From: Phaeodactylum tricornutum CCAP 1055/1
Taxonomy: Eukaryota; Bacillariophyta; Bacillariophyceae; Surirellales; Neidiaceae
Direction: 5' to 3'
Length of the DNA: 64,000 nucleotides
Assembly: GCF_000150955.2 (NCBI RefSeq)
Contig: NC_011682.1
Coordinates: 530,897 to 594,896, forward strand
Position 1 is the first letter of the stretch, and each line of letters opens with the position of its first letter. Of this stretch, positions 1 through 10,100 are shown piece by piece. The notes beneath the pieces are model-generated. The model searched no databases, was not told where the DNA came from, and saw nothing but the letters and a program-made list of their open reading frames with translations. The position numbers were made by a program, and so were the translations under genes.

Positions 1-250
1 ACAGATAAATCTTGTCGAGCGTAAGGTCGTCCAGGAGACTACCGGAAGGAGGTTCGTAGCTCTTCTTCCGGGCTTCGGCAGTCTTTTCTTTGAGCATCTT
101 GTCACGCTGGTACTGGCGGTAAACAATCGCTGTTTGCTTGGCATCTTCGCGACGCTTCGTGACGGTGTACGTCGCAGCCGCGGTCACGACGACCGTCGTC
201 AACCAGAGAGCCGTCGCGTACCACAGGGACTGCCCGTGTTCCTTGCTCAT
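1..250 (-). CDS. Membrane-anchored protein, N-terminal part (runs off left edge)
   Basis: An open frame on the minus strand starts at the ATG at 250-248 and has no stop before the window edge, giving 83 complete codons. The N-terminus reads MSKEHGQSLWYATALW, followed by one hydrophobic stretch (about residues 9-30) and then a strongly basic, charged segment rich in K, R and E. This pattern suits a single-pass membrane protein with an amphipathic or coiled-coil cytosolic part. I do not recognise the family, and the rest lies outside the window. It is divergent from the RING-H2 gene that begins at 990. Overlapping plus-strand frames in this stretch lack an ATG start and look like shadows. Confidence 0.6.
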   Translation of the reverse strand, partial: MSKEHGQSLWYATALWLTTVVVTAAATYTVTKRREDAKQTAIVYRQYQRDKMLKEKTAEARKKSYEPPSGSLLDDLTLDKIYL

Positions 251-989
251 GGTACGTCAGGCTGAGTGGGTACACGAGCGTGCAATATCCAGTCTCCGTA
301 GTGAATGCGAATGTGCCCTAACAAGGTTGAATACGTCCCAAGATACTTCCGCGATGCGGGAGGAAGTGAGGCTGTCTCGAGAGGATCGATTCGATTTTCG
401 TGTGTGTATATGTGTGTGTGTGAATATTGTACCCCGTGTGAGTATGGATGTGTACGTATGTACGTACTACTGCAGGTAGCGTCACCCCAAGCCAAAAAGG
501 GTCACAACAACAAATCATTCGTTCTGTGTGCGTGGCGGGACTGCTAAGTCACGAACAAAGATTCGACGGATGGAGGGTTCGCATACGACGCGCCGGTCGG
601 CATTGCCAACCCTTCAGTTTAATAATATAAAGTTGGGTTCGGGATCCCACCGAGGTTCTATCGTTTGGATGGGTCTTGTTGGAAGGTCCAAGAAGGAACC
701 ACGACGATGATACGAGCCGTACACGTCCGATCGGCATCGATCGCGACTTCTTGGGGCTTCGGTCCTTCTCCGGGCTGACAGGAAAAATCACCAAGCGTTT
801 CCACACGCGATCACGGACGAAAAATGGGCTCTAGTGGAAGGCAAACACTGGAAAACAGCGCAGAAACAGGGAACGACGACAGCCGATCCGTGTTTCTTTT
901 TTGCGTAGCTACACAGTGGCAAACAACAGCGAAAGCCGAGAGAGGCCGTGTCAAAATCCGAAGAGTCCGAGTAAAGGGTCAGCCACAGT
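251..989. other. Divergent intergenic region with GT microsatellite
   Basis: This region lies between two divergent genes and should hold both promoters. A GT/AT-rich simple repeat is visible at about 398-422. I see no credible gene; the short frames here are overlapping shadows. Confidence 0.5.
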
Positions 990-1652
990 ATGCCGGCATC
1001 CTTCCCGTTTCCTCCCGCCTACTACGGCAACTTGACCGCTCACGGTGGCCCCGTCCCTGCACCAGCACCCACGCCGTCCCCCGTACCCTTCCAAGCGTGG
1101 GAAGCGGATTCGAAAATGCAGACAGCTTCGGCGATTGCTCTCATTTCGGGAATCACGCTATTCGCCATCTTGTGCGTGTGGGTTGCTCTCACGTCCGCAC
1201 AACGCGCAAGCGAAGAAATTTCGCTCCAGGCGGCCCCCTCCAATCACGAAATATTGAAGCGGCGGAAAGAGTTCGTCAAAATTGCTCTCATTCAGCGAGA
1301 TTGGGATACTTCCGCCACGGAAGACCCCGACTCCAGTGATCAATCGGTGATAAGCACGAGCAGTACCAGTGACGGCCAGCGTGGGCCAACCGCCATTCCT
1401 ACCGGTGCGGACGGGAGCAATAGTGCCGGAACGGACGACGAGGAGGAGAAAAGTGATCAAGACTCTACTTTCTTCGACGATGCTAACGGTTGTATCATCT
1501 GCTTGACAGATTTTCAAACGCACGACCGGGTTTGCGAATCCAATGGTGGCGTCTGTCAGCATATCTTTCATCAGGCGTGTATGGAAAACTGGCTACTCAG
1601 ACACGAGGCTTGTCCCGTATGTCGAGAAACGTATCTGGTGGAATCCGTATAG
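990..1652 (+). CDS. Single-pass membrane RING-H2 protein (E3 ubiquitin ligase-like), paralogue 1
   Basis: The 220-residue protein has a short Pro-rich N-terminus (about residues 1-40), one transmembrane helix at about 44-68, a Ser/Thr/Asp/Glu-rich linker and a C-terminal RING-H2 finger at about 168-212. The finger reads CIICL, then C, C-x-H-x2-H-x2-C, WLLRH, CPVC, so all eight zinc ligands are present. The order TM then C-terminal RING-H2 is that of ATL-type membrane E3 ligases, which recruit an E2 enzyme to membrane substrates; that role is inferred. Two genes with the same architecture lie at 5090 and 38470. The C-terminal tail after the finger (ETYLVESV) is shared with them. The start is the first ATG of the frame. 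Confidence 0.85.
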   Translation: MPASFPFPPAYYGNLTAHGGPVPAPAPTPSPVPFQAWEADSKMQTASAIALISGITLFAILCVWVALTSAQRASEEISLQAAPSNHEILKRRKEFVKIALIQRDWDTSATEDPDSSDQSVISTSSTSDGQRGPTAIPTGADGSNSAGTDDEEEKSDQDSTFFDDANGCIICLTDFQTHDRVCESNGGVCQHIFHQACMENWLLRHEACPVCRETYLVESV

Positions 1653-2787
1653 AAACGACTCAATAGCTGAGGCGTGACCCAGGACGTGGACGCGCGCTTT
1701 GACCGTTTTGTGTTGCTTTACGGAGGATCTCGCCACAGGAATCGGTCCTTATTCCTTGCCGGCGTGTCACGCACCGTAGGAAAGGAAAGCTGTATCTGAC
1801 AATTCCAATTGTCTTGGTCGTCATGAAATACAGTTGGGGCTGACATGGAAAGTGGTCACGACGGTGCCCACCACCCGAAAGACGGCTATAGTGGTAGCGC
1901 TGTGCACAACGCCTTCTTTGTCCAATCTAATCGTTATTAATCTTTTTTAACGTATCTGCACAACAATGCAGGAGTCTCTTACGGACCTGGGCACTTATGT
2001 GGTCCTCGTTGCTTTCGCTGGCCATGCTTGTCACCTATCTGTTTCGTCTCTCTTAGTCTGTTATATTCCAGTCGGCACCATGGCTTCCGAAAATAGCAAA
2101 CGGAACCGATCTAAATCGGAAGGGAAGATCCTTAGTGGTCGGAAATGTAGTGCCAGTGGTGAACCTCCGGTTCGAGGTCGACGCCATCCATAGATCCCGA
2201 GGCACTCACGCCAACGCCTGAGAGAAAGTTTTGGATTTGCCGACCGGCTATGATTTGTTCGAGATTAGTGTGAGGAGAGACGTACTTAGGTTGCTAGCAA
2301 TGCACCTACAAACGGGCGCGACTCCAACATGTTTACCTGTCTACACGGATTTCACAAAAATCGAAAGCAAGGCTACTGGGGGCATGAAGGAATTCTTAAC
2401 TTTCGAGACTTGATTTTGTTGGATGAGACGCCGTAGCAGCAAGGTTCGTTTTTCAGTTAGTACTTTTAGTGCTATTCTCCAGCTGAGTTGTTTCACCTTT
2501 CGCTTATACACTTGATGTGTTTTAACGTCGAATTAGCTAATTGTGTGTGCTGTGAAATTATTCTCTTGTGAATCTGCCGGCTAACTTACAATTACACAAC
2601 TCTTATTGTTGTCTAATTAGATCAATATACATGTTGCGATGCAACTCGTGACTCGTGACTGCTTCCCTTCACACAACAGTCCGAATCATCACAACCACGC
2701 GATGGAAGCGAAAAATTGATAGTGAGATTGATCGGACGAAGCAACAAGGGCATAGAATGCCTGCCATAAGAGTATCACTTGTCCACC
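1653..2787. other. Intergenic region without a credible gene
   Basis: About 1.1 kb between two plus-strand genes, AT-richer toward its right end. A 75-codon ATG frame at 1966-2193 has a hydrophobic start and a basic end but no recognisable motif; I do not call it. The right end should carry the promoter of the carrier gene. Confidence 0.4.
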
Positions 2788-3690
2788 ATGGCGTCCGAAC
2801 AACAGACAGAACAGATCGAAATTGGGATGGGTCATCCTCAACCTCCCAGTTTTCTAACAGCAATGGTTGCTGGAGGCTTGGCAGGTACCAGTGTTGATGT
2901 TGCGCTGTTTCCGATCGATACTTTGAAAACGCGACTTCAGGCGCCCGTCGGATTTCTCAAAGCGGGAGGATTCAAAGGCATTTACAACGGTATCGGTGCG
3001 GCTGCGGCTGGATCGGCTCCCGGTGCCGCTCTCTTCTTTTGCACGTACGAAACACTGAAACCCGTTGTATTGCGGTGGCAAGAACGAGTTGGGATTCAGA
3101 ATCAGGATGCCCTTTCCCACATGATTGCCGCTTCGGTTGGTGAGGCGGCTGCCTGCTTGGTGCGCGTTCCCACCGAAGTCGTCAAAGCCAAGATGCAGAC
3201 CACCGCGGCACCTTTGAGTCTGGCAGACACAGTCCGGGGCGTTCTGAAAGAAAGGCATGGAGGTAATCCTTTGGCTAGCGTTACGGGTGGTCTATACCGA
3301 GGATACGGGATCACGTTGTTCCGGGAAATTCCCTTTGCGGTGATTCAATTTCCATTGTACGAAAAATTTAAGGTATGGTGGGGTGATCAACAAGGTACGC
3401 CCGTCAGTCCATGGCAGGCAGCGGCCTGTGGTTCGTTTTCAGGAGCCATCGCTGCCGCTGTTACAACTCCACTTGATGTGTTGAAAACGCGGCTCATGCT
3501 TGGCACCGACAAGAACGGCAGAGTCTATACTGGCGTGAGCGATGTCCTACGGACTACTTTGGAGGCGGAAGGGAAGACCGCCTTATTGAACGGAATCCAA
3601 CCGCGTGTTATGTGGATTTCAATTGGTGGATTCGTCTTCTTTGGCGCATACGAAACCTTCAAAGCCACGGTGTCTCCAGTGCTAGGATAG
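2788..3690 (+). CDS. Mitochondrial carrier, S-adenosylmethionine carrier type (SLC25A26/Pet8-like)
   Basis: The 300-residue protein has the three tandem mitochondrial-carrier repeats. The signature appears three times as PIDTLKTRLQ, PTEVVKAKMQ and PLDVLKTRLM, each at the end of an odd-numbered helix. The first repeat (AGGLAGTSVDVALFPID, then GFLKAGGFKGIYNGI, then GSAPGAALFF) closely follows the S-adenosylmethionine carrier subfamily, which imports SAM into mitochondria or plastids in exchange for SAH. The assignment rests on remembered family motifs. The start at 2788 has a good context (ACCATGG); an upstream in-frame TTG is not used. The stop lies 38 bp from the end of the convergent MBF1 gene, so the 3' UTRs probably overlap. 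Confidence 0.88.
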   Translation: MASEQQTEQIEIGMGHPQPPSFLTAMVAGGLAGTSVDVALFPIDTLKTRLQAPVGFLKAGGFKGIYNGIGAAAAGSAPGAALFFCTYETLKPVVLRWQERVGIQNQDALSHMIAASVGEAAACLVRVPTEVVKAKMQTTAAPLSLADTVRGVLKERHGGNPLASVTGGLYRGYGITLFREIPFAVIQFPLYEKFKVWWGDQQGTPVSPWQAAACGSFSGAIAAAVTTPLDVLKTRLMLGTDKNGRVYTGVSDVLRTTLEAEGKTALLNGIQPRVMWISIGGFVFFGAYETFKATVSPVLG

Positions 3691-3728
3691 TGTATATAGC
3701 AAGCGGAAAAAAGTTTAAAGTAGAGTGC

Positions 3729-4259
3729 TTATCGCCGCTTGGGAGGCCCACCACGCGTCACCGAAGGCGCTTTTGTCGCGGTCGTACCACTCGCTCCACC
3801 GGCTGCTTTCGGAGCATTCGATTTGCCCGGTCGCGGCAGCTTGACACCTAGCTTGCGCTCTAGCTTGCTAATGATCTGTGGGTTGGGAATCGCCTTGCCC
3901 GATTCATATTCTGCCACTACTTGTGGTTTTTCGTTGATCGCCGTGGCGAGCTCCTTCTGCGTAAGCTTTTTGGCCGTACGAGCCTGCATAATTGCCTTAC
4001 TCAAACTCTTGTCAACCTTTACAATAGTGCCCACATCGTCGGCTTCTTCCAGCTTTCTCGCCGACAAGACTCCGCCTGAATGTGCGCTCTTGTTACCCCC
4101 GGCACCGTAGCGCTTTTCCGTACTCAATACACCGGCAGCCTTCAGCATACTGACCTGGTGGGCCGACTTTGGGACCGCCTTTTTCACGGCGGTGCCCGAA
4201 CGTCCAGCATTTGCCGGCGCCCAATCTTGACCAGTTCCAGGATTAAAACTCTGCGGCAT
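3729..4259 (-). CDS. MBF1: MBF1 family transcriptional coactivator (multiprotein bridging factor 1)
   Basis: This 176-residue protein has both MBF1 parts. The N-terminal MBF1 region includes GTGQDWAPANAG and a segment around KSAHSGGVLSARKLEEAD. The C-terminal Cro/C1-type helix-turn-helix lies at about residues 83-140, with KLTQKELATAINEKPQVVAE and IPNPQIISKLERKLGVKL. MBF1 bridges TBP and bZIP-type activators and often acts in stress responses; that is family knowledge. The length is slightly above the usual 140-155 residues because of a Gly/Ala/Lys-rich tail. The gene is convergent with the SAM-type carrier. Confidence 0.93.
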   Translation of the reverse strand: MPQSFNPGTGQDWAPANAGRSGTAVKKAVPKSAHQVSMLKAAGVLSTEKRYGAGGNKSAHSGGVLSARKLEEADDVGTIVKVDKSLSKAIMQARTAKKLTQKELATAINEKPQVVAEYESGKAIPNPQIISKLERKLGVKLPRPGKSNAPKAAGGASGTTATKAPSVTRGGPPKRR

Positions 4260-5089
4260 TTCCGATGCGTGTGTTTGTAAAGGCCAGTTGAGATGGCTCG
4301 TTTCGAATGCGTTGTTGGTGGCGGAACAGATGTGTGCACTCTCTCTAGCTTGCCGTGTTGGCGCCGTTGTCTGTGTCGACGGGCGTCGAAGCTGTGGTGT
4401 GCGAACCTTCTTCGGCCTTCCGAACTGCTCGAGCCGGAAACGTGGAGCGCTTGGGCTGTGAATGGTCCATCATTCGTACGACAACAATATTTGGTTATGA
4501 GACGATTGCAGCTGAGCTTTCCTCTGTATAAAATCAAGGTACCAACAGTTATAATTAAAGTACAGTGTATCACTGATCTGTATATTGTTGATTTTCCAGT
4601 AATTGCCGTAGGAGAATCAAATATTGAGCATCCGGGAATACTTTGCTGTCTGGCTGTGAAACCGCCTTTCACGCAATCATCTGAAAGGAAGCTACGGTGA
4701 TTTGCCGGCAATTCAATCACAAAACATGCATTTTGAACAAATCTATAGGATTTTACATCATCTACATCTGATAAGTAGACAAGCATTGCGGAAGATGAAC
4801 TTTCATCCAAGGATGGGACCTCGTACGGCAATGCCGCACGTTTGGATTCTGCTATCCATAAATGACGGCCTCGCCAAAGCGAAGACCTTAAAATGGGATG
4901 TTCTCGTCGAGTCGTGCACTCATCAAAAACGCCACACGAACTCTATTGCCAGCCACCAATCACGAAGTAAGGTCTGAGCATAAACGAGCTTTTTTGTAGT
5001 TCATGAACAGGCCTGTCCATATATTGTGCACACTTCACAGCTCAATACTGCAAAAAGACATCATCTTATGATTCGCGTCGAACCACAAA
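4260..5089. other. Divergent intergenic region
   Basis: About 830 bp between MBF1 (minus) and the second RING-H2 gene (plus), expected to contain both promoters. Frames such as the ATG at 4293 are Cys/Arg-rich, have no motif and probably lie in the MBF1 leader. I see no structured RNA or repeat. Confidence 0.4.
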
Positions 5090-5692
5090 ATGTCTCGTGC
5101 CTTTAAATCCGAATACGCCGGTGTGGACATTGAAAGCGCGAGTGGCGCGATCCAGAATCATACGAATTCGAGCAGCGTTACGGATTGCGGTTGCGGAAAT
5201 GCCACTTGCACCTCGTCTGCGTCAGGGAGCACCACCGCTGCTGTGCTTTCGATTATGATCATTTCTCTCATTTTCGTCGTAGCCATTATCCTTGTTGTCG
5301 CCATGCAGAAGAAGCAAGGTCGAACGTCAAGACGCGTGGGGGAAGATACTAGTCAAGCGAAGCGAACGAAACTTGCCGAGCGCGCTGATGCGATTGAATT
5401 ATCTCTTTTGACTTGGCAATGGAGTGCTTCGGAATGTGAAACTCCTCCACCACACATCATACTTCCTGGAGAGCAAACCTATGGCAACAGTTTCAACGCA
5501 TCAGAGCAAGAGGAGAGCAGTGATACCGAATGTGCTATTTGTTTGAGTGAGTTCGCTGAAAATGATGAAGTGTGTCGAGCAAGAAACGTCGACTGCAAGC
5601 ACATTTATCACTCAAAGTGCCTTAAAGCATGGCTACTAAAACACGATGGCTGCCCAATATGCCGACAAGACTACCTGAGTTCCGCTGTCTAG
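5090..5692 (+). CDS. Single-pass membrane RING-H2 protein, paralogue 2
   Basis: The 200-residue protein has a Ser/Thr/Gly/Cys-containing N-terminal region, one transmembrane helix at about residues 52-74 (AAVLSIMIISLIFVVAIILV), a basic then acidic linker, and a C-terminal RING-H2 finger at about 146-190. The finger reads CAICL, then C, C-x-H-x2-H-x2-C, WLLKH, CPIC. It matches the genes at 990 and 38470 in architecture and in the short tail after the finger (QDYLSSAV). A membrane E3 ubiquitin ligase role is inferred from the RING-H2 and TM combination. The start is the first ATG in frame. Confidence 0.85.
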   Translation: MSRAFKSEYAGVDIESASGAIQNHTNSSSVTDCGCGNATCTSSASGSTTAAVLSIMIISLIFVVAIILVVAMQKKQGRTSRRVGEDTSQAKRTKLAERADAIELSLLTWQWSASECETPPPHIILPGEQTYGNSFNASEQEESSDTECAICLSEFAENDEVCRARNVDCKHIYHSKCLKAWLLKHDGCPICRQDYLSSAV

Positions 5693-6377
5693 TTTGCAAG
5701 GACCCTCACTATGTTAGACTAAATAGATAGAGTACTGATGTGTCGGTGAAACTATTTGAGGTCCCGTTCATCCACATTGTATTGATTTGCCAGTATGACT
5801 TGACAGTGATACCTGTTTCATACTAGTTTCTCCTAACTGTAAGGCCCAAAACATACTTTCTTAGTCAACCCAACAAAGAACTGTTAGGCTAGGAAGGGCA
5901 TTGGATTCTCACGGACATATTCTTTTGTATTGACAGTGAACGCTTGTGTATACCGGTTGAGGTAGTACTGCATACAATAAAAATGTCACTCATGACGTCG
6001 CGGGATCCATCCACTTTAGATCTCTTGGGAAGACAATGTCGCAAGAAAGATCAAGTGAAGGGGAAGGTTCACTCATGTAAGTGTCGTACTGTGGGTAGTT
6101 CAACATTAGATATATGCGCAATGAATAGGAAATGTCAGACAAATATTACGACGACCAAGAAAACTTTTGACAGAAAATAATAAAAGGAACGCCACCGATG
6201 TTTCGGAGCTCTTCGAAAAAGCGCCAAAATACCCTCAAGAAATCCAACTCTTTCGCCATTTTTTGTTCGCTCTACAACAGGATGTACAATCTACGCACAC
6301 AATACAGAATTCTTCTGCAATAGAAAAATTTCATTGCAGGTCGAGCAAGAGAACAAATTAGCCAGAATGATTCGTCT
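5693..6377. other. Intergenic DNA, former upstream region of the LEA-like gene
   Basis: There is no credible gene here, only AT-rich short frames. Before the retrotransposon at 6382-13831 inserted, this stretch lay directly upstream of the LEA-like gene, so it may hold that gene's original promoter. Confidence 0.4.
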
Positions 6378-6381
6378 CGGA

Positions 6382-7077
6382 TGATAAATTATAGCCACAC
6401 AATGCTACAATTTGATACTACGTTGTAGATAGAATTGCTTAGCCTTAGCATTGTTTGTTGGAACATCTATCTAGGATTCACTAGCTCTAGATCTTGGCCT
6501 CGTTGCCATTTCCTTTTTCCTGGCTCTGTCGTAGGACAGACGCAGTGGCCAGACGACTGTCCTCGTCGGGTTCATTACCCGTGTGTGGCATGCCGGAGGA
6601 AAATACGAAGCGTCTCATAGGAAACCAAATATTTGCGTTATGCACCCAAATGTTTGCAACATACACAACTCTGGTTCCGTTGCATGAGGCGTATAAGACG
6701 ACTCGTCTTATCAAACCTGATATGCTAGGAACGAAATATTCCTGATTACCATACGGTTTCCCTAGATGAAAGTTGTCAACAGATACTGTTGGCACCATCC
6801 GAACTCGATGGTTTGGCGATCACATAGGTGATCCAATCATCTCGACAAAAACTATGTCAATGGTTCGATAGCCAGTACATTGGCTACGGGGTTTCTACGT
6901 TCGTACATTCTGTTTCCAACACAAAAGGTTTCATTTTGGAATCTATATTTTAGTCTCACAATCTCAATCTAAAAACCTACCGATTAAAACAATCGGAGCC
7001 TCTACGAGGCTTTCCCCCCAACTTCTACTCTTTCGTCGTATTCTACAAATACACTCGTAAGCAGGTAGAACTTATCA
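6382..7077 (+). repeat. 5' LTR of the CoDi-like element
   Basis: This 696-bp terminal repeat begins TGATAA and ends TTATCA. It contains a 19-nt perfect palindrome at 6693-6711 and two adjacent six-base-pair hairpins at 6980-6996 and 6997-7011. Confidence 0.95.
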
Positions 7078-7092
7078 GTTTACTCAGACCCA
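7078..7092 (+). other. Candidate primer-binding site
   Basis: The bases directly after the 5' LTR read GTTTACTCAGACCC. The second, unrelated-looking copia element in this window has GTTTATCAGACCC at the same place (minus strand, 22929 leftward). That shared position supports a primer-binding role. The priming tRNA was not identified. Confidence 0.45.
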
Positions 7093-7134
7093 ACCCAGCT
7101 CTAATTTTTTGAGTTTTTGAAACCTCGACAACGA

Positions 7135-10100
7135 ATGCGTCGTCCGAGGAAGGTCACTCCCGCTGTTCCGGCCCCTGCCGCAGCGACGGACTCACCGGCT
7201 GATGCCGCGTCCGCATCCAAAGAGGATGAGGAGTTCGGAGGATTCGACTCCTCCGACGGTGAGGAGCCTTCGGGCACCGCACCGCCATCGCCAGCATCTT
7301 CGGATGATGAAGGTGATGGCAAAAAGACTGCAAAGCCTTTGGCTCGCAGCAAGAACACGTCTGACGAAGTCAGTGTGATCGAGAAAAGCGTCATCGACGC
7401 AGAGCCTCACTTGTCTAAAGACAGTGACGGTCTCGACTCCGTTCCTCGGCAAGACCGTGTTGAACGAAAGGCCTTGATGGTCGTCCTCCGTGACGTCATC
7501 TGTGTTCCATTGTCAGTTGCGGCTGCAATGTTGAACAACGGCATTAAATCATCTGATGATTTCCGTCTTCTCACGAAGGAGGACATCAATGATCTCTGCA
7601 TGCGGCTCAAAATGGGCTCCATGCATACCAAGCGAATACTCGTCTTCGCCAAATGGATGCATCACGCACCCAACTCAGTCGATGTCGCCAAAGAGTTCAC
7701 GGCTTCCGTGCTACGCTTTGAGATGATGACTAGAGCCGCGGCGTCGTATGATAATGTGACTACGACGGCTGCAAAGGCTGAAAAATCGGCTACTAGCCTC
7801 TTGCCTGAACCGTTTGATGGTTCGCAGAAAAAGTGGCTCACTTTTCGTTACGGTTTCGAAGCGTGGGCAGGCGCAAGTGGGTCCACTTTTACCGCGTGCA
7901 TCGCGCACCATTCGGATCGGTATTCGAAAGCCGACCCAACCGGACCCCATACGTCGCCCCGTGACGTTTCAGATTTGTTTGCACTCTCCCCAGTTGTCAA
8001 CATCACCAGGAACGCAACAATCTTCTATACTCTCATGTCGCTAACCAGCGCTGGGGACGCCTGGGGACTTGTTGAGCCCCACGAGCACACTAAGGACGGA
8101 CGCAGTGCCTGGATTTCTCTATGTGCCTTCTATGAAGGAACGAGCCAAGTGGGTCTCACTACCGAGCAGGCTCGCGCGACAGTTATGGAGTCGGTGTATA
8201 CAGGACTGTCCAAACAGTTTTCCTTCACCAAATATGTCGCTCGGCATATTTCTGCCAACAATGCCCTTTTGCGTAACAAGGAGGGCTATTCGGACGCTCA
8301 GAAAACGAATTTCTTTCTTAAAGGGATTACTGATCCGGCACTCCTTCCTTATAAGGCAACTGCCGAAGCGCGACTCGATGACTGGAATTTTAATCGGGTC
8401 GTCAACTACATGCGTACGTCCGCGACGAAACTCAGTTCCAAGGACAGAAGCGACTCACGGAACGTACGTCAGACAAAGACCACTGGCAGAGCCACCGGCA
8501 ACCAACGTGGTAACGACAACAAACGGCGTGGCTCGTCCAACCGTCCGTCGAACAAGGGGGCTGAGAAACCTTCCCGCCCTCATAAACACGTCTTACCTCC
8601 TGAGCTGTGGGAAGCCCTAACCCCAGCTATCAGGGAGAGTATCTTGAGCGCAAAACGCAGTATTGCACCCCCTGGCCGTGAGGCCAAAAGGGCTAAATCC
8701 TCAGATACAGATAACTCTAGTTCAACCGTTGAATCTTATTCACAACTGCCTAGTAGTAAAAAACCTATTCGTAAACATACATGCGAAGATCACGTCCAAG
8801 TAGATTCCAGTACCCCTGAAACCCTACTTCGTGACGCACCCACAGACATTTCACCCCACGTCACCACCAAAAAAGTGACATTTGGTGCAGGTGTCCTCTT
8901 TGGTCGGTACGCTAATCGCGTATCGTTGAATCGTATGGTCCGCTCCGGCAGTCATTTCGATCAAGCCCCTTGGCGCAAGTCGGATTTCCGACTTAACGAT
9001 GCGACACTAGTTCGTATTCGTCAGAACCGCTCACGCGGAACAAAAACTCCCACCAATTATGGTGAAGCGGTAATTGACACTGGTGCAGACACCGTCTGCG
9101 TCGGTGCCGGGTACTCTGTATTGTCATACACGGGTCGATCAGTCAGCCTTCGCGGTTTTCATGATGACGGTGAAACGTTTGAACGGATTCCGGTTGTCAC
9201 GGCGGCAACCGCCTATGATTATGACGACGGAACAACCGTGATTCTCATCTTTCATGAGGCACTGAACCTCGGGCCCACACAGACCACCTCGCTCATTAAT
9301 TTGAATCAAATCCGACATGCCGGACATCAAACCGATGACATTCCAAAATTTTTGTCGCAAGGCAAATCCCTTCACGGCATCGAAACTCTCGACGGTGATT
9401 ATATCCCGTTTGAGCTCAAAGGTCGTGCATCCCTGTTGTATTCTCGCGTACCTACTCAACATGAGCTTGACAACTGTCAGCACATTGATCTCACTTGCGA
9501 TCAACCATGGGACCCCAACAGTAAAGATTGGGAAGAAAATGAAGCAAAGTACACGCGACACGATCGTTCTCGTCGTGCCTGCTACACCGACAGCGTACCG
9601 GTTGACATTCTCCCGGATTGGCCTCCACTACCCGTTTCCCCTGGATCCGTTGTACCGGATTTCCATAACCGTGTCATGAACCCTCGCGACATCGTTCGCG
9701 AAATCAAATACGCCACTATCGGTGCGTCCATATCCAGCCCTCGGGTGTTGGACGTCGACCGCGATAAATTACGGCGAATTCTCGGACATGTGCCGATGGA
9801 AGTAGTTGAGCGTACTCTTACCGCCACTACACAACTAGCGGAGCGCACGGGCGAAATGCCTTTGCATCGTCGTTATAAAACCAAGTTTGAACAACTTCGG
9901 TATCGACGTTTGAAATGCACACTTTATAGTGATACTTTTAAATCCTCTATAAAATCCTCGCGTGGACATACCCATACTCAGGGTTTTGTCTGTGGTGACT
10001 CTTACTTTATCTATCATTACCTAATGAAAGCAGAGTCCGCGGCAGACCAGGGTCTCGCCGAATTCATCCACAACATCGGTATTCCTGCACAATTGCACAC

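Noticed and set aside
1966-2193. 75-codon ATG frame between the first RING gene and the carrier
   Set aside because: No motif, no homologue I recognise and a length expected by chance.
4293-4700. 135-codon ATG frame opposite the MBF1 leader
   Set aside because: Cys/Arg-rich with no motif; it overlaps another long frame on the minus strand, so chance is likely.
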